Source: Naematelia aurantialba (taxonomy: Eukaryota > Basidiomycota > Tremellomycetes > Tremellales > Naemateliaceae). From it: a DNA stretch of 64,000 bases. This document shows, piece by piece, positions 33,964 to 45,073 of the stretch (its first letter is position 1; every line of letters starts with the position of its first letter). A model generated the notes under the pieces. That model did not search any database and was not told the DNA's origin. It saw only the letters and a list, made by a program, of their open reading frames with translations. The stretch spans positions 1,736,001 through 1,800,000 of the forward strand of contig JAKFAO010000005.1 in the NCBI GenBank assembly GCA_021527695.1, in the 5' to 3' direction. The position numbers and the translations under genes are program-made.

Positions 33964-35077
33964 GGGGCGATCGAAAGTTCAGACGGTCATACGATAGGTG
34001 CTTGCAGTTCGGCGTATACGACATGCATGAGTCACGTTCGGCCAGCTGAGGCTTTTATATTCCGCGCCAGTATGCTGCCATCCCCGTGTCCCTTGCGCTA
34101 GAAGAATGGACTTGGCCACTCGCAAGTACGTGTCGCGTCCCGGAACGTGCGTGACGGCTGGTTAAGTTCCAAGGATTGACACGAGACGGAACCATGGGTG
34201 GCGAATTCATTGAAAGCTGAATTCAAGCGCTTACAGGTATGAACGTCTTCACTTGGATCACCCCCCTCACTAATACGCATCAAGCGAAGAGATGCCCTCA
34301 CTTGTGCATACTGTGCGATCGCTATATACAGAGAATCCAAGTTTATTGGGTATGCAACCAAAACCATCAAGGATTTCGCTTGCACCGCTCTCTCCACATT
34401 CCATTCGAGGGACCTCAATGGTCAATGATGATCGCTCTGGCCGGTTCGCTTCAACGAAACTTTTCCGCCCAGGTCTCAACTGGCAGGTGTCGCCACAGCC
34501 TCTTGACGGCGAAGAGCCATATTGACTGACCAAGCGCGTCGACAAGGTGTCGTCTCCTTTGTGGATGTGGCAGAAGGGGTGTCTTCCCTTGTGCAGCATC
34601 GGTCTTGAGTCTCTATTGCACAAGTCGACTTGCGGGATTCTGAGCTGTTGCAAGGAAAATCTAAAGTGATGCATGAGACTTGATCGACGAGATGAGCTGC
34701 TTTGAATCTCAGGAAATGGACTACCAGTGACCAATGAACCGAGTAGTGAATCGTCTCAGTCAGCTCTTCTGCCATCTCTGTTTCACCCACTCAAAGGATA
34801 CGTCCACTTGCTTACTAGTCCTCGTCGCTTTACGCAATCCTTTGTCGACATCATATAAGGAGTGATGGTAGGTTGATGCTCCCAAGGCTGTGCATGCAGA
34901 TGCGAGGACGTTCGAAGACGTTCAGCGCTGTGTCCTCGTATTCTCTCTGCCAACGGAGTTTGCACTCAGGAAGGCCTCTGCAGAACACATATAAGCAGAG
35001 CAGTGCCGCCTCTTCTGTCGAATGGCCATATATATCTACCAACTCGACCTATCCGAGGCACAGTCAACAGGACTAGC
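33964..35077. other. Gene-poor interval
   Basis: About 1.1 kb between two hypothetical frames. Short open frames exist on both strands at 34100-34800, but they overlap heavily and show no domain. A TATA-like CATATAAG lies at about 34988 and CATATATAT at about 35024, upstream of the frame starting at 35078, and may be its promoter. Confidence 0.4.
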
Positions 35078-35551
35078 ATGCCAGACAAGTCAACGATCGG
35101 TGGAGAGAGCACTGAGCCTAAAGCAAAACCGGCCCCACCTCGCCGTCTTCGTACTGCAACGAAGGACTCGGTTAGATCCAGCGCCTCCATCCCTTCCAAC
35201 GCTTCCAACGGTTCGAGCTCTCCTGGATCTTACAGCATCCTGGTGGAGAGTCCACACAGCGAGACTGGAAACAGTGGCTTAACCCGAGGCGAGAGCCCAG
35301 GATCACCAAGCCACCCTGACTCTAGGTATCCGAAGCGGGATAGCTTGACGGTGCCATCAGAGACCCCGAAAGCTCCGCTCGCGGACATCAATAGGTCTCA
35401 GGATTCCCTCTATGTCCTGCCCCCCAAGTCTCCGCTCGGTACGTCGGATTTGACCCCTCCTCAAGCTCCCAACACGATGCCATCCTCGGGCGTCACGGAC
35501 ACTAGTGATGCTAGCGGAACTGCTGTCATCGATCCCGCCGTTCGCAGGTGA
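35078..35551 (+). CDS. Hypothetical Ser/Pro-rich disordered protein, 157 residues
   Basis: Uninterrupted frame from ATG 35078 to TGA at about 35549-35551, preceded by TATA-like sequences. The protein is Ser/Pro/Thr-rich with many SP/TP sites (SPGS, SPHS, SPGSPS, PPKSPLG), RRLRTATKDS near the start and a Lys/Arg-free end (SGTAVIDPAVRR apart). Such composition fits a disordered, phosphorylatable protein, possibly a proline-directed kinase target. No family is recognised. It is convergent with the Csl4 gene, which ends at 35712. Confidence 0.45.
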   Translation: MPDKSTIGGESTEPKAKPAPPRRLRTATKDSVRSSASIPSNASNGSSSPGSYSILVESPHSETGNSGLTRGESPGSPSHPDSRYPKRDSLTVPSETPKAPLADINRSQDSLYVLPPKSPLGTSDLTPPQAPNTMPSSGVTDTSDASGTAVIDPAVRR

Positions 35552-35711
35552 TAGCGGTTCCGAAGATGAAAGAGGAGGATTGCATCATTTTGTGTAAGGC
35601 AAATTGTGATGATACATGATATGAGGATGAGTGGCAATAAAACGGAGATCCGACTATCACTGACTTCCTTACATATGTCCTGCAACCATAAATAATTCCC
35701 TCTTACCGTAT

Positions 35712-36603
35712 TCAAACGTTCTCTGGTTTTGCGACTTTTCTCCGCTCTCTTACCCCTGTGACTACATCCTCCATCTCCTGATATGAGATGGGTGTGAGGG
35801 GGTTCCCTGGGACATTAGCCGAGGAAAATAAGGCCAGCCCTGAGCTAACCTGTTTCCGACACGGCGTGTATGACCCCCAGCTCGTTGGCAGAGGTGGAGA
35901 GGTAGTAATTACGCGCGTCGCCTAATGACAGCTGCAACGTGTGAGCTTGGATACGCATGGTAGCGAGAAGGTCAGGAAGGAGCTTAAGCCGTGGGTCGGA
36001 TGACATACGTACTACCTTGGCCTTAACAATGTCACCCAGCCTGAAACATTCTCCCATTTTGATCTTGTCCCTTTCTGTCAGTCTGGGCCATGTTAGCTGG
36101 TCCGGAATTAGCTGAGCTTGGAAAGCTGACCTAGTGTCGGCTATCCGTATCACACCGATAAATTCTTCGGCAGATTCCGGGACAGGACGAGAGTTAGACG
36201 TCGATATCGTCAAGTGGGCCTGTTGTGGTGTCACACGTGAGACCTGGGGACCTCAGTATGCTGCTGGCTCCGAAGATAAGTCACGCGACGCACCGTTCCG
36301 ATGACCTATTGCAAGGTTAGCTTCATGTGTTTCCAGCATCATCCTGACATACGATGGAGTCTACGTCAGGCACATTGGCAGCTTCCTCTTTACCGACTAC
36401 AGTGACGACCTAGTCCACGATCAGCGCTGCGGCAAAGTTGAGGCTGGTTGGCTCACGGCTCCTATCCGACGCGGGCGGCCAATGATACTTGATAAAATTC
36501 GGCCCTGGTACTCATAGCACCCTGTGCCACATTGCGGTAGTGGTGGAGCAGTCAGGTTAGGAGGCAATGGTTGTCCTGGGACAACTATTGAAGACGTGGA
36601 CAT
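35712..36603 (-). CDS. CSL4: Exosome complex component Csl4
   Basis: RNA-binding cap subunit of the 3'-5' RNA exosome (nucleus and cytoplasm). Starts at 36603 with MSTSSIVVPGQPLPPNLTAP. The N-terminal barrel block is GTGCYEYQGRILSSIIGRPR. The S1-like domain follows with VVTVVGKEEAANVPDVDSIV, IGTVRRVTPQQAHL and GDIVKAKV. The end has LSTSANELGVIHAVSETGNP then LTPISYQEMEDVVTGVRERR and KVAKP, matching the family's zinc-ribbon-like C-terminus ending (PISWxEMxxPxTGxxERRKVAKP). At least five short introns; stop TGA at 35712-35714. About 205 residues, the usual size. It shares a 361-base divergent promoter region with the pyruvate dehydrogenase E2 gene. Confidence 0.92.
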
Positions 36604-36964
36604 GCTGTCTTACGCGGAAGTGACAGATGAGACGAGTCGGGAAGGCAGGAAGGAAAGAAAGAAAGAGTGGACCTCCTCCACTCAAAACTTGTCGGATAGG
36701 CGCGAGAGGCAGAGGACATCCATAGGCGCACAAAGTCCTCTTTGGGCTGGATGAGCCCTGTTGACACGCCTATTTGACAACTTTTCACCGAGCGGCTCCG
36801 AGATTTCACTTCCGTTACGGCTTTCCGTTCCCCTCTCCCCCCTCCCCCCCCAAAGACCATCTCCACCTTTGCTGGTTTCCTCCTCTAGCATTCTTACTGC
36901 ATCTCTTTTCCTCATTTCCCCCTTTTGTCTCTCTTGGATCTTCCTGCATTCACCTCAATCCAAG
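36604..36964. promoter_or_regulatory. Divergent promoter region, CSL4 / LAT1
   Basis: A 361-base gap between two divergent housekeeping genes. The right half is a strong pyrimidine tract on the plus strand (TTCCCCTCTCCCCCCTCCCCCCCC at about 36828-36851, cut here only by its length), typical of a basidiomycete 5' leader before the ATG at 36965. Confidence 0.5.
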
Positions 36965-38808
36965 ATGATGTCCTTTGCTCAAGCTGCAAAGCGGCAAGCA
37001 GCAACGGGGCTCCGGCAGCAGATCTCTTCGAGGGGTACGTTTCGTTGACATTGTATCCCGCAATGGTCTTTCTCTTTATTCCTATCCTTGAGCGGCAGCG
37101 AGAAGCAGTCCTACTGCAACGAGTCTCCATCACGGGTGTCTGGGTGCTACAAAGCTTGGTGCTGATCCGGTGCTGCAGCTTTGCGAACCTCAGCACCCAC
37201 GTCCGCATTGTCTAAATTCGCCATGCCCGCCATGTCGCCGACCATGACAGAGGGCGGTATCGCCTCATGGAAGGTCAAGGAGGGTGATACCTTTGCCGCA
37301 GGCGATGTGCTGGTGGAAATTGAGACGGACAAAGCTACGATCGATGTTGAGGCGCAGGATGACGGTATTTTGGCAAAAATTATCGTGCGCTGTTTAGGCA
37401 TCACATGAGAAGCGTAGCTGAACAGGTGTAGTCGAACGACGGCACCAAGGCGATTCCTGTGGGCACGCCTATCGCTATCATCGGTGAGGAAGGCGATGAT
37501 GTTTCAGGTGCCGATGCCCTTGCGGCGGAGGGCGGTGGAGCAAGCGAGTCTTCGGAATCCCCCAAACCAGCCACTAAGGAGACGGATGAGGCAGAGAAGG
37601 AAGACGGTGACAAGGTAGCGTCCGGCGGAACGACTCCGGCGCTGCAAACACCAGCCGACGAGACAAAATACGGTTCGGGAGGTTCTGCTGAGCCAATGAA
37701 GGCTCCTGAGCACCCAGCCCAGGGTGAGAAGCCCAAGTTCTTTGCTTCCCCGCTTGCGAGGAAGATTGCACTGGAGAAGGGAATCCCGCTGGCCGAGATC
37801 AAGGGCACTGGACCACAGGGACGGATCGTCAAGGCGAGTTCAACAAGATGTGCTGAACCCCAAGCTGACTCACCGTAGGGGGATGTCGAGAAGTACTTTG
37901 GCCGCTCGTCGACGGCCACTACACCTACTTCCGGAGCTTCGACCACGCCTGGAAAGGCAGCACCAGCGGCTCCTGCTGAGTATGAGGACGTGCCAACCAG
38001 CAACATGCGGAAGACGATCGGTAAGCGGTTGACGGAGAGCAAGCAGCAACTCCCGCATTACTACCTCACGGTGGAGATCAACATGGGTGAGTGAATGAAT
38101 GCCTTGGAGGCGCGGATGCTGATCGGCAGACCGAATCGCCAAGCTTAGGGAGATGTTCAACAAAGCTGGTGAGGGAAAGACCAAGCTTTCGGTGAACGAT
38201 TTCAGTGCGTATTGGCGTATAATCGAAGACTCAGTCCTAACAATCGTAGTCGTCAAGGCTGCCGCACTCGCGCTTGCTGAAGTCCCTGAGGCTAACTCTG
38301 CCTGGATGGGTGATGTGATCCGATTGTGAGCGAACTCTCCTCTCAGTATTGGTTGCATTGCTCATGCAATGGTAGCTACAAGCGCGCAGACATTTGTGTT
38401 GCTGTGGCCACTCCCAACGGCCTCATTACCCCTATCATCAAAGATGTTGGCTCCAAGGGCCTTGCCACCATTTCCGCCGAGACCAAAGCACTGGCCTCCA
38501 AGGCTCGCGAGGGCAAGCTCAAGCCCGAGGAATACCAAGGCGGAACATTCACCATCTCCAACCTCGGCATGTTTGGTATCGAAGACTTCACGGCCATCAT
38601 CAACCCTCCCCAGTCATGTATTCTCGCCATTGGCAAGACAACGACCAAGCTTGAATTGGCGCCAGAAGACCCCAAGGGCTTCAAAGCTGTACAGGTGATG
38701 AAGGCTACCTTGAGCTCTGACCACCGGACGGTCGACGGTGCTGTTGGTGCAAAGTGGTTGAAGGCATTCAAAGACTACATGGAGCAGCCCCTGACTTTTA
38801 TGCTGTAG
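36965..38808 (+). CDS. LAT1: Dihydrolipoyl acetyltransferase, pyruvate dehydrogenase E2
   Basis: Mitochondrial E2 core of the pyruvate dehydrogenase complex. The N-terminus [20 protein letters not shown] is basic and amphipathic, fitting a mitochondrial targeting signal. A long first intron joins it to [14 protein letters not shown]. The lipoyl domain shows [16 protein letters not shown] and [19 protein letters not shown], with the lipoylated Lys in ETDKA. An acidic, Ala/Pro/Ser-rich linker follows. The E1/E3-binding domain has [20 protein letters not shown] and [13 protein letters not shown]. The catalytic domain ends with [20 protein letters not shown], containing the active-site His and Asp (DHRTVDG), and then PLTFML at TAG 38806-38808. 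About six introns of 35-120 nt. The start could also be the second ATG, one codon later. Confidence 0.95.
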
Positions 38809-39419
38809 ACAGGGATAGTGGGGTGTTACGATGCGGGGGGAGAATGGCATTCTGGTAGCAGGTCGATATACTCTGGGGCACAAGCGGGGGACGGTGCAAG
38901 GGGTGTACACATGCTTTGACGACGGGATGCTACATCTCACACTCCCATGTACACAAACAGTCTCCTACAGACAGCAATGGCTCCTGCCCCCAACCAATCA
39001 AAAAGGAAACAAATTCTCTATCCCGCCCTCGTGCCAAAAATCCGAGACACCAAAAAGTCTCGTCAGACTGTTGTCTCTTTATACCTATTTCGCACTCTGT
39101 TTGCCTGTTGGCTTGGATTCGAGACACCTTTTCCAAGAGACAGCCTTGCGGAATATCAGCACCCAGGCAGAGTCTGCTGGCTCGCAGCTTGGCGATAACC
39201 GGAGGCCTCCTGACAGAGGTCGCATCGCTAGAGGCATCCCGCTCCACAGACTGCTGACCAAGCCATCCTAGTCATTCCTTTCACCCCGACCCAGGGCTGA
39301 AGTCTTGCCTCGATTTACATGCTCCCTGTTGCTGTTACATACTTCTCAAGGTTTTACACAATTCTCAAGCCTATCGAGAGACCATAGCACCACTCATAGA
39401 CTTGGTCCTGGCCGGCAAG
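38809..39419. promoter_or_regulatory. Intergenic, E2 terminator and pantothenate kinase promoter
   Basis: A 611-base gap between two genes on the same strand. It must hold the E2 3' region and the promoter and leader of the pantothenate kinase gene. Short open frames are present without domain content. Confidence 0.4.
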
Positions 39420-41382
39420 ATGGCCCCTCCGCAAAGTGTGGATATATCAATCCCCCAAGCGCGGCGGATAGCGGTGGACACTACAGGTGCACAGATTGTA
39501 CAAGAGGAATCACCGGCGGTGGGGCCTTCTCTCGTACCATTCAGAACCGAAGGCTGATTAACACATAGACTCGGGACTCGAGAGGAATCTATCTACCGCA
39601 TTACATCGAGCCGGTCTCTCACATTGCCATTGACGTGGGTCTGACTCTCAGGATCAGGGGCTTGGTCGATCGACTGACGGAGCACAGATTGGTGGTTCTC
39701 TCGCCAAAGTCGTCTACTTTACCCGCTCCAACATTCCAATCAGCACCACCCCGCCTCTCTCCACTCCGTCTACCCCTTTCCTACCTCCTTTGCAGAGCGT
39801 CAACGGTGCCCGACCACCTTCACCACATGCTGGACCTTCCAACTCTCCCTCGCTAAATCCCCATTCTCATGCACCGTTCGATCCGTCTCCACCAGATCTC
39901 CGGCGACCAACTGTCAACGGTGCGCTCACGCCTGGCATCCTCCACCCTGACGACGATGCCCGGATCGCCCATGCCAAACGGGCCTCGGCTTCTTCCGCCG
40001 CACTAGCCTCCCATCCCAAGCTGCGGCGTTCTTCCCTCCCTGCTCCTTTACCTGGTGGATTGCTCAATTTTGCGCGGTTCGAGACATCCAGCATCGACGA
40101 GCTCATCACTTTCCTACAAGAGCTGATCGAGACGTCTGCCACTGCAAATCGTGTTTCTCTGGCACGCATGAAGCGTAATGTCAAGGTCATGGCGACCGGC
40201 GGCGGAGCACACATGTACTACGATCGCCTGCGGACGTCACTCGGCGTAGAAGTAGCACGAGAGGACGAGATGGTGTGTCTGATCCTCGGACTGGGGTTTG
40301 TGGCGAGGGTGCCAGAGGAGGTATTCTGGTTCTCCGAAGAGCTGGTGTACAAAGTTTCACATCCGGCCGAGCCGCTCCCAAGGCCAAGTCCGACCCCTCC
40401 AGCATACCAAGTGACGTTTGCGCCGGCCGGTGAAGACGATGCGGTACACTTCCCGTGTCTGGTAGTAAATATCGGAAGTGGTGTCAGCATCGTCAAGGTG
40501 GATGAAGATGGGAGCTTTGAAAGAGTCAGCGGGACAAGTCTAGGTGGAGGGACGCTGTGGGGCCTGTTGTCGCTCTTGACGGATGCTCAGAGTTTTGATG
40601 GTGAGTGTGTGTGCATTCCAGGCAACACAATCTCCCAGGTTTCTCTTCCTTCATGCCCACTTCCGACATTCCTTCACACCTCTTTGGTCGCAACTCGCGT
40701 TTCCTGGCTGACACGTCCTCTTCCTTAACAGACATGCTTCTCCTCTCGGAACGAGGCGACAACGCGGCGGTCGACATGCTAGTAGGAGATATCTACGGTT
40801 CAGATTACTCCAAAATCGGTCTCAAATCCAGCACAATCGCCTCCAGCTTTGGGAAAGTCTTCCGGAAGGGTGCCAATCCGGAAGAGAGGAAGAAGAGCTT
40901 CAAGCAAGAGGATATCGCGAAGAGTCTGCTGTACGCCATCAGTAATAATATCGGGCATATCGCGTGAGTTGCTCCATTTTGGCGATACCGCTGTAAGCCT
41001 TGTATCGATGCTTAAACTCGACAGATACATGAATGCTGCAAAGTATGGGCTGGATCGCGTGTTCTTTGGAGGATGCTTCATCCGAGGTGAGTCGGTGCGC
41101 CCGAAAGATACCAGGTCTGACAGATGCGCAGGACACGCCGCGACTATCTCTACCCTATCCTACGCTATCCGCTTCTGGAGCAAAGGCACCATGCGGGCCT
41201 GTTTCTTGCGCCACGAGGGATTCCTGTGAGCTGTCTGTGCTTTGAAATGGACGTAATTAGCTAACGATCTCAGTGGCGCCATAGGAGCATGGATCAAAAA
41301 CGTCGACGGCGATGACAACCCCCTTCCACCAGATGGGGTCGAAGAAGAAATGAGCGACATGAGCGAGCTCAAGCTATCGTAG
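39420..41382 (+). CDS. Pantothenate kinase
   Basis: Catalyses the first committed step of coenzyme A synthesis, phosphorylating pantothenate; cytosolic. The start at 39420 reads MAPPQSVDISIPQARRIAVD. A 35-nt intron (39534-39568, GTACC...CATAG, branch TGATTAAC) joins to TRDSRGIYLPHYIEPVSHIA. The next acceptor gives IGGSLAKVVYFTRS, the glycine-rich ATP-binding segment of type II pantothenate kinases. A Pro/Ser-rich insert of about 60 residues follows. The conserved blocks are then VMATGGGAHMYYDRL, CLVVNIGSGVSIVKVD, RVSGTSLGGGTLWGLLSLLT, GDIYGSDYSKIGL, LLYAISNNIGHIA and VFFGGCFIRG. The end is acidic, ...SDMSELKLS, at TAG 41380-41382. About 520 residues with six introns. CoA feedback control is usual for the family. 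Confidence 0.93.
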
Positions 41383-41467
41383 CCGCATATGCATATCATC
41401 AAAGAGCCACTGGGATGAGACCACGTGTGATCTGCACGAAGTGCCCACTCGTTTGTGACCATTTGCC

Positions 41468-44233
41468 ATGAGCAAGACATTCTTTCACTCGGCAGGATTC
41501 CACGCATCCTCCTTGTCTGAACAAGGGGATATCCTTTTCAGTGTCCCAATCACAAGACGTAAAAATGCAGATGAGGATGATGAGGATGACGATCAACTGA
41601 CACCCGAGCACCGGCTTAATGGGCCAAAAAAAGCGCCGGTGATTCCACGAAAACATCCGCCCGGTGCTTTCACTGTCTTGTCCTGTTCATTGCAATTCCT
41701 CCACTGGACGCGAGAGCAAATGGCTGCGGCGAGCGCTCCAAAGCCAAATCACGCGTGAGCTAGCAGGTCCAAATGTGCTGACGTGCAACTTGGCTGAGCG
41801 CTGAACAGGTGCGTGGCGTGTCGAGCGATAAAGGTCGGCTCGGGATATACTTGTACCAAGGCTTGACTGATGTCCCCCAGACGAGGTGTGGTGCCAATCC
41901 GACCGACCGTTCCGGTCCCTGTCTGCGCTGTCGTATGTTGTTTACTGCCTCTGGCGGCGGGCTGACTGATTATCAGAGCGATTGAAGATACCATGTGATT
42001 ATTCGCGCAAGAAGCCAGGTCGCAAAGCCGGACCAAAGTAAGCGGAACGGATCGGCCTAATGGGCAGACAGAGGATTGATACCCGCCTGCCAGATCGTCA
42101 AGCTCCACCGGCTTGGACAGAGAGAGCACCCAGTCAACCCGGGTGCAGAATCCGGTATCCTTCACAGAGAGCCTCTTCGACATGCGTACCAGTCATCCTC
42201 CCGCTGCGTTGACCTTTAAGACTCTTGCGGGACCAAGCTTCAATCCCCCTTCGCAGAGTGCTTCGGAACCGACCCCCAGTTCTCTGCAGTCTCTCGCGGT
42301 GGACGGTGCCGTGCCATCTACGCTGGACGTGACCGATCATCTGGATCCTGAAATACCGCCAGAGTGCAGACCAACGGGCCGGCGGATTCCTGCTCGCCTG
42401 AGTAGGGCTCATGCGGGCCGGAACGAGCTGGGCGGGGTTGTCGTGCAGGATCCCGGTACGTGGCATCAAACGGCTATGGCTGACCTCAGTGTCGCTGGAC
42501 TATGTTAGTCAGCTGGAAGCGGAGGGTCTTGTGAAAATGTAGGAGCGCGCCACCATACACGATCTTACCTTGACAGGTACTACGAACATCTGAACCCGTT
42601 GATCGCCATACTCGATTACAAATGTAGGAGCGGTTCGATGCCCCTCGCTGACCGGCAGTACATACAGTTGACTATGTTCGGCACACCTCTTCCATCCTTT
42701 TCACCTCTATCCTCGCTGTCTCGGCAAAGTTCTTCCGTCCACAGATCTATCCACCACTGTTGACTCACGCTCAAACAATTCTAAATCGGGCCATGGCAGT
42801 GGGCGAGTGCGATCTCGGCATTGTCCTTGCACTCCTCATCCTGGTGTACTGGAAGACACCAACGGATAGGTCGGCCTGGGTGAAACTCGGTCTGGGGATA
42901 CGGCTGGGCTATCAGCTTGGCTTACACGTCAAGCGCAAGACGGCCTTGCCAGCGGATGAAATGCAAGCGCGCTCGATCAGAGCCGCAGAGCGCACATGGT
43001 TCTGTGAGTGTAAAATCTCCTGCAAGTTCTGACATGGCAGGTCTGTCTTGTAAGTCGCTGTAAACAGATGCAGAGCAAAAACAGCACTAGGTCTTGCTTA
43101 TGCGGCTTCGTTCGTCAGGCTTCGATCGAGCGTGAGTATACCTTGACCACGTCTCGCTAAGCGTCAGATACTCTGAGATCTTTGACCTTCCACATACAAT
43201 CAGGTTAGAAGAACTTAGCGATGTGGGCCGGCCTCTACAGTACAGTGGAGGAGTCTTGACTGACCAAGCAGGCTGAAGCATGGGCCAACGAACGGCCAGA
43301 CCTCAGGATAGTAGCCGACTTGCACGTTGCTTCTGCTGTTGCGCAAGTGAAACTTCTGATCAGAGGAGCTAGAGGCTCATTCGTCAATAGGACAGCGTCA
43401 GCTCAGCTCATGTGGGCCAAGTTCCGCCAAACTCGGCATACCCTTCCACCCGAATGGCGCCTGGTGTTTCTGCAGGATATCTACGCGCAGTACGAGCGCC
43501 ACGAAGAGCATTGGTTCCCCGAAGCACCTGGTAGGCTGCGTGCCAACGAGTTTAGGAGACGGACTGATGCCGTCAGATCGCCGGTTGTTCAGCGAGGTCG
43601 AGCACCGCTCTCTTCGTTGGTTCGACTTGAATCACCTGTTCAAGCTCAAATTCGAGATGATCGACTGCGCTGCGCCTGCCGAAGTGCCGAATCTTCTGAA
43701 AGAGTGTCTGATTCTCGCGCACGAGTTCACCGAGCAGACCGAACACCTTGGCTACGATGGCAGTCTGCTGTACCTCCAGGACACGTCGGCAGCCCACTTG
43801 TCGGCATTTGGAATGGTAGCGTACAAAGTGGGTGAGCGCATGAAGACACGGACTGATCGTTCCAGCTGTTCTGGCTGCTTGACATGTCCCAAAAGCGGTT
43901 GATCCTGCGCGCCATTGAACGTCTGCACCGATGTTGCAAAGACGTCGCTGGTGGAGACGAGGATGCTATCACAGCATTCATCGCTCGGTTCTTCCAGCGC
44001 TTGTTGCAGACCGTCAACGCAGAGTCACGAGCAGGCAGTCGAGCGGCAACACCAAGCCGCTCTGACCAGGTCGATGTCGGCACCGACCAGCCCTTGTTCT
44101 CCTTGTTCTCGGAACAGGTAGGTCCCTCGTCGACGACGATCTGGTGGTGCTCAAAGCAATCTAGGACGACATTATGCGGATTTCGACGATGCCGTTGGAC
44201 GACAATCATGTGCTTGATGACCAATATTGGTGA
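41468..44233 (+). CDS. Zn2Cys6 fungal transcription factor with Fungal_trans domain
   Basis: Predicted nuclear DNA-binding regulator. The N-terminus is acidic (DEDDEDDDQLTPEHRL) and basic patches follow. The zinc cluster is built over three exons: CVACRAIK, then TRCGANPTDRSGPCLRC, then RRLKIPC, giving the pattern C-x2-C-x6-C-x10-C-x2-C-x6-C, followed by DYSRKKPGRKAGPK. A Ser/Pro linker leads to a Fungal_trans-like middle region: LTHAQTILNRAMAVGECDLG, GIRLGYQLGLHVKRK and IRAAERTWF. The C-terminal half includes SQKRLILRAIERLHRCC and ends DDQYW at TGA 44231-44233. At least ten introns; roughly 760 residues. It starts only 85 bases after pantothenate kinase on the same strand. Its place beside catabolic genes suggests a pathway-specific activator, though the target is not known. 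Confidence 0.8.
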
Positions 44234-45073
44234 GCGTTTTCTAGAGTCTAGGCTGACTAGCTAGGACCTCTCTGTTCCAATCTGTACCATTTTATACACG
44301 ACCAGACTAACGAGCACGAACCACATGCATTCCGTAGCACGACAGGCCTGTCACTAGGATCTGCAAGGACATCCTGCTGCCCCGAACTGCGCTCAGATCA
44401 CCTTGCTGACGCTTTCCTACTGATTCCTACCAATTGTCTGACGGCCCACATATGGCTCTGCCCGTACAGCCACACCATTAGCCCCGACAGCCGCACAATC
44501 AACCCCTCTCACGGTTCCCACATCGTAACTGCGGTTGATTTTCACATGTGTGCCACCGATGCTCGACCAGACAGACTGTGTGCGCCAAGCGGGAGGCTCA
44601 TAGGCGCTGTTGACGTGCTCGTGTCGCCTGCAACAGGCGGAATCCCAGACTCATAGCCGTGTATCGCGGGACCAACGACACAGCGATAGCTCCAGCTTAC
44701 CTGGTCGCGCAAACAGAAATGATAGCATCACTGCAACAGGCTGGTTGGAACGGACCATGTAGTGATCTATGGAAAGAGACTCAGCTTTGACTCGTAGTGT
44801 ACAGCGATACCTGCTATCAGTGCCCGAGTCGTCACTGCCGACGGGTTGCAGCCATTCTTGTCCACCCGAGACAAAAATAAGCGACGCGACCGGGTGCGTC
44901 GCTGCTCGCGACACTCTGTCGGCGCAGGGTGCTATCTCTGACGTCTTTATAGGTGACTGTGTATGAGATTTCGACATTCCACGTCTGCTGCTGTCAATCA
45001 TCATAGAACTGTCATAGAACTAGTCGTCAAGTAACGACCCGTAGACACCATAGAATTAGAACGTCTCTCAAAG
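44234..45073. promoter_or_regulatory. Intergenic before the 2-hydroxyacid dehydrogenase
   Basis: An 840-base gap between a transcription-factor gene and a dehydrogenase gene, both plus-strand. Nothing with domain content was seen on either strand. It must contain the dehydrogenase promoter. Confidence 0.4.

Noticed and set aside
34098..34790. Cluster of overlapping frames on both strands
   Set aside because: No frame shows a domain or a consistent set of splice sites. This is expected by chance in GC-rich DNA.
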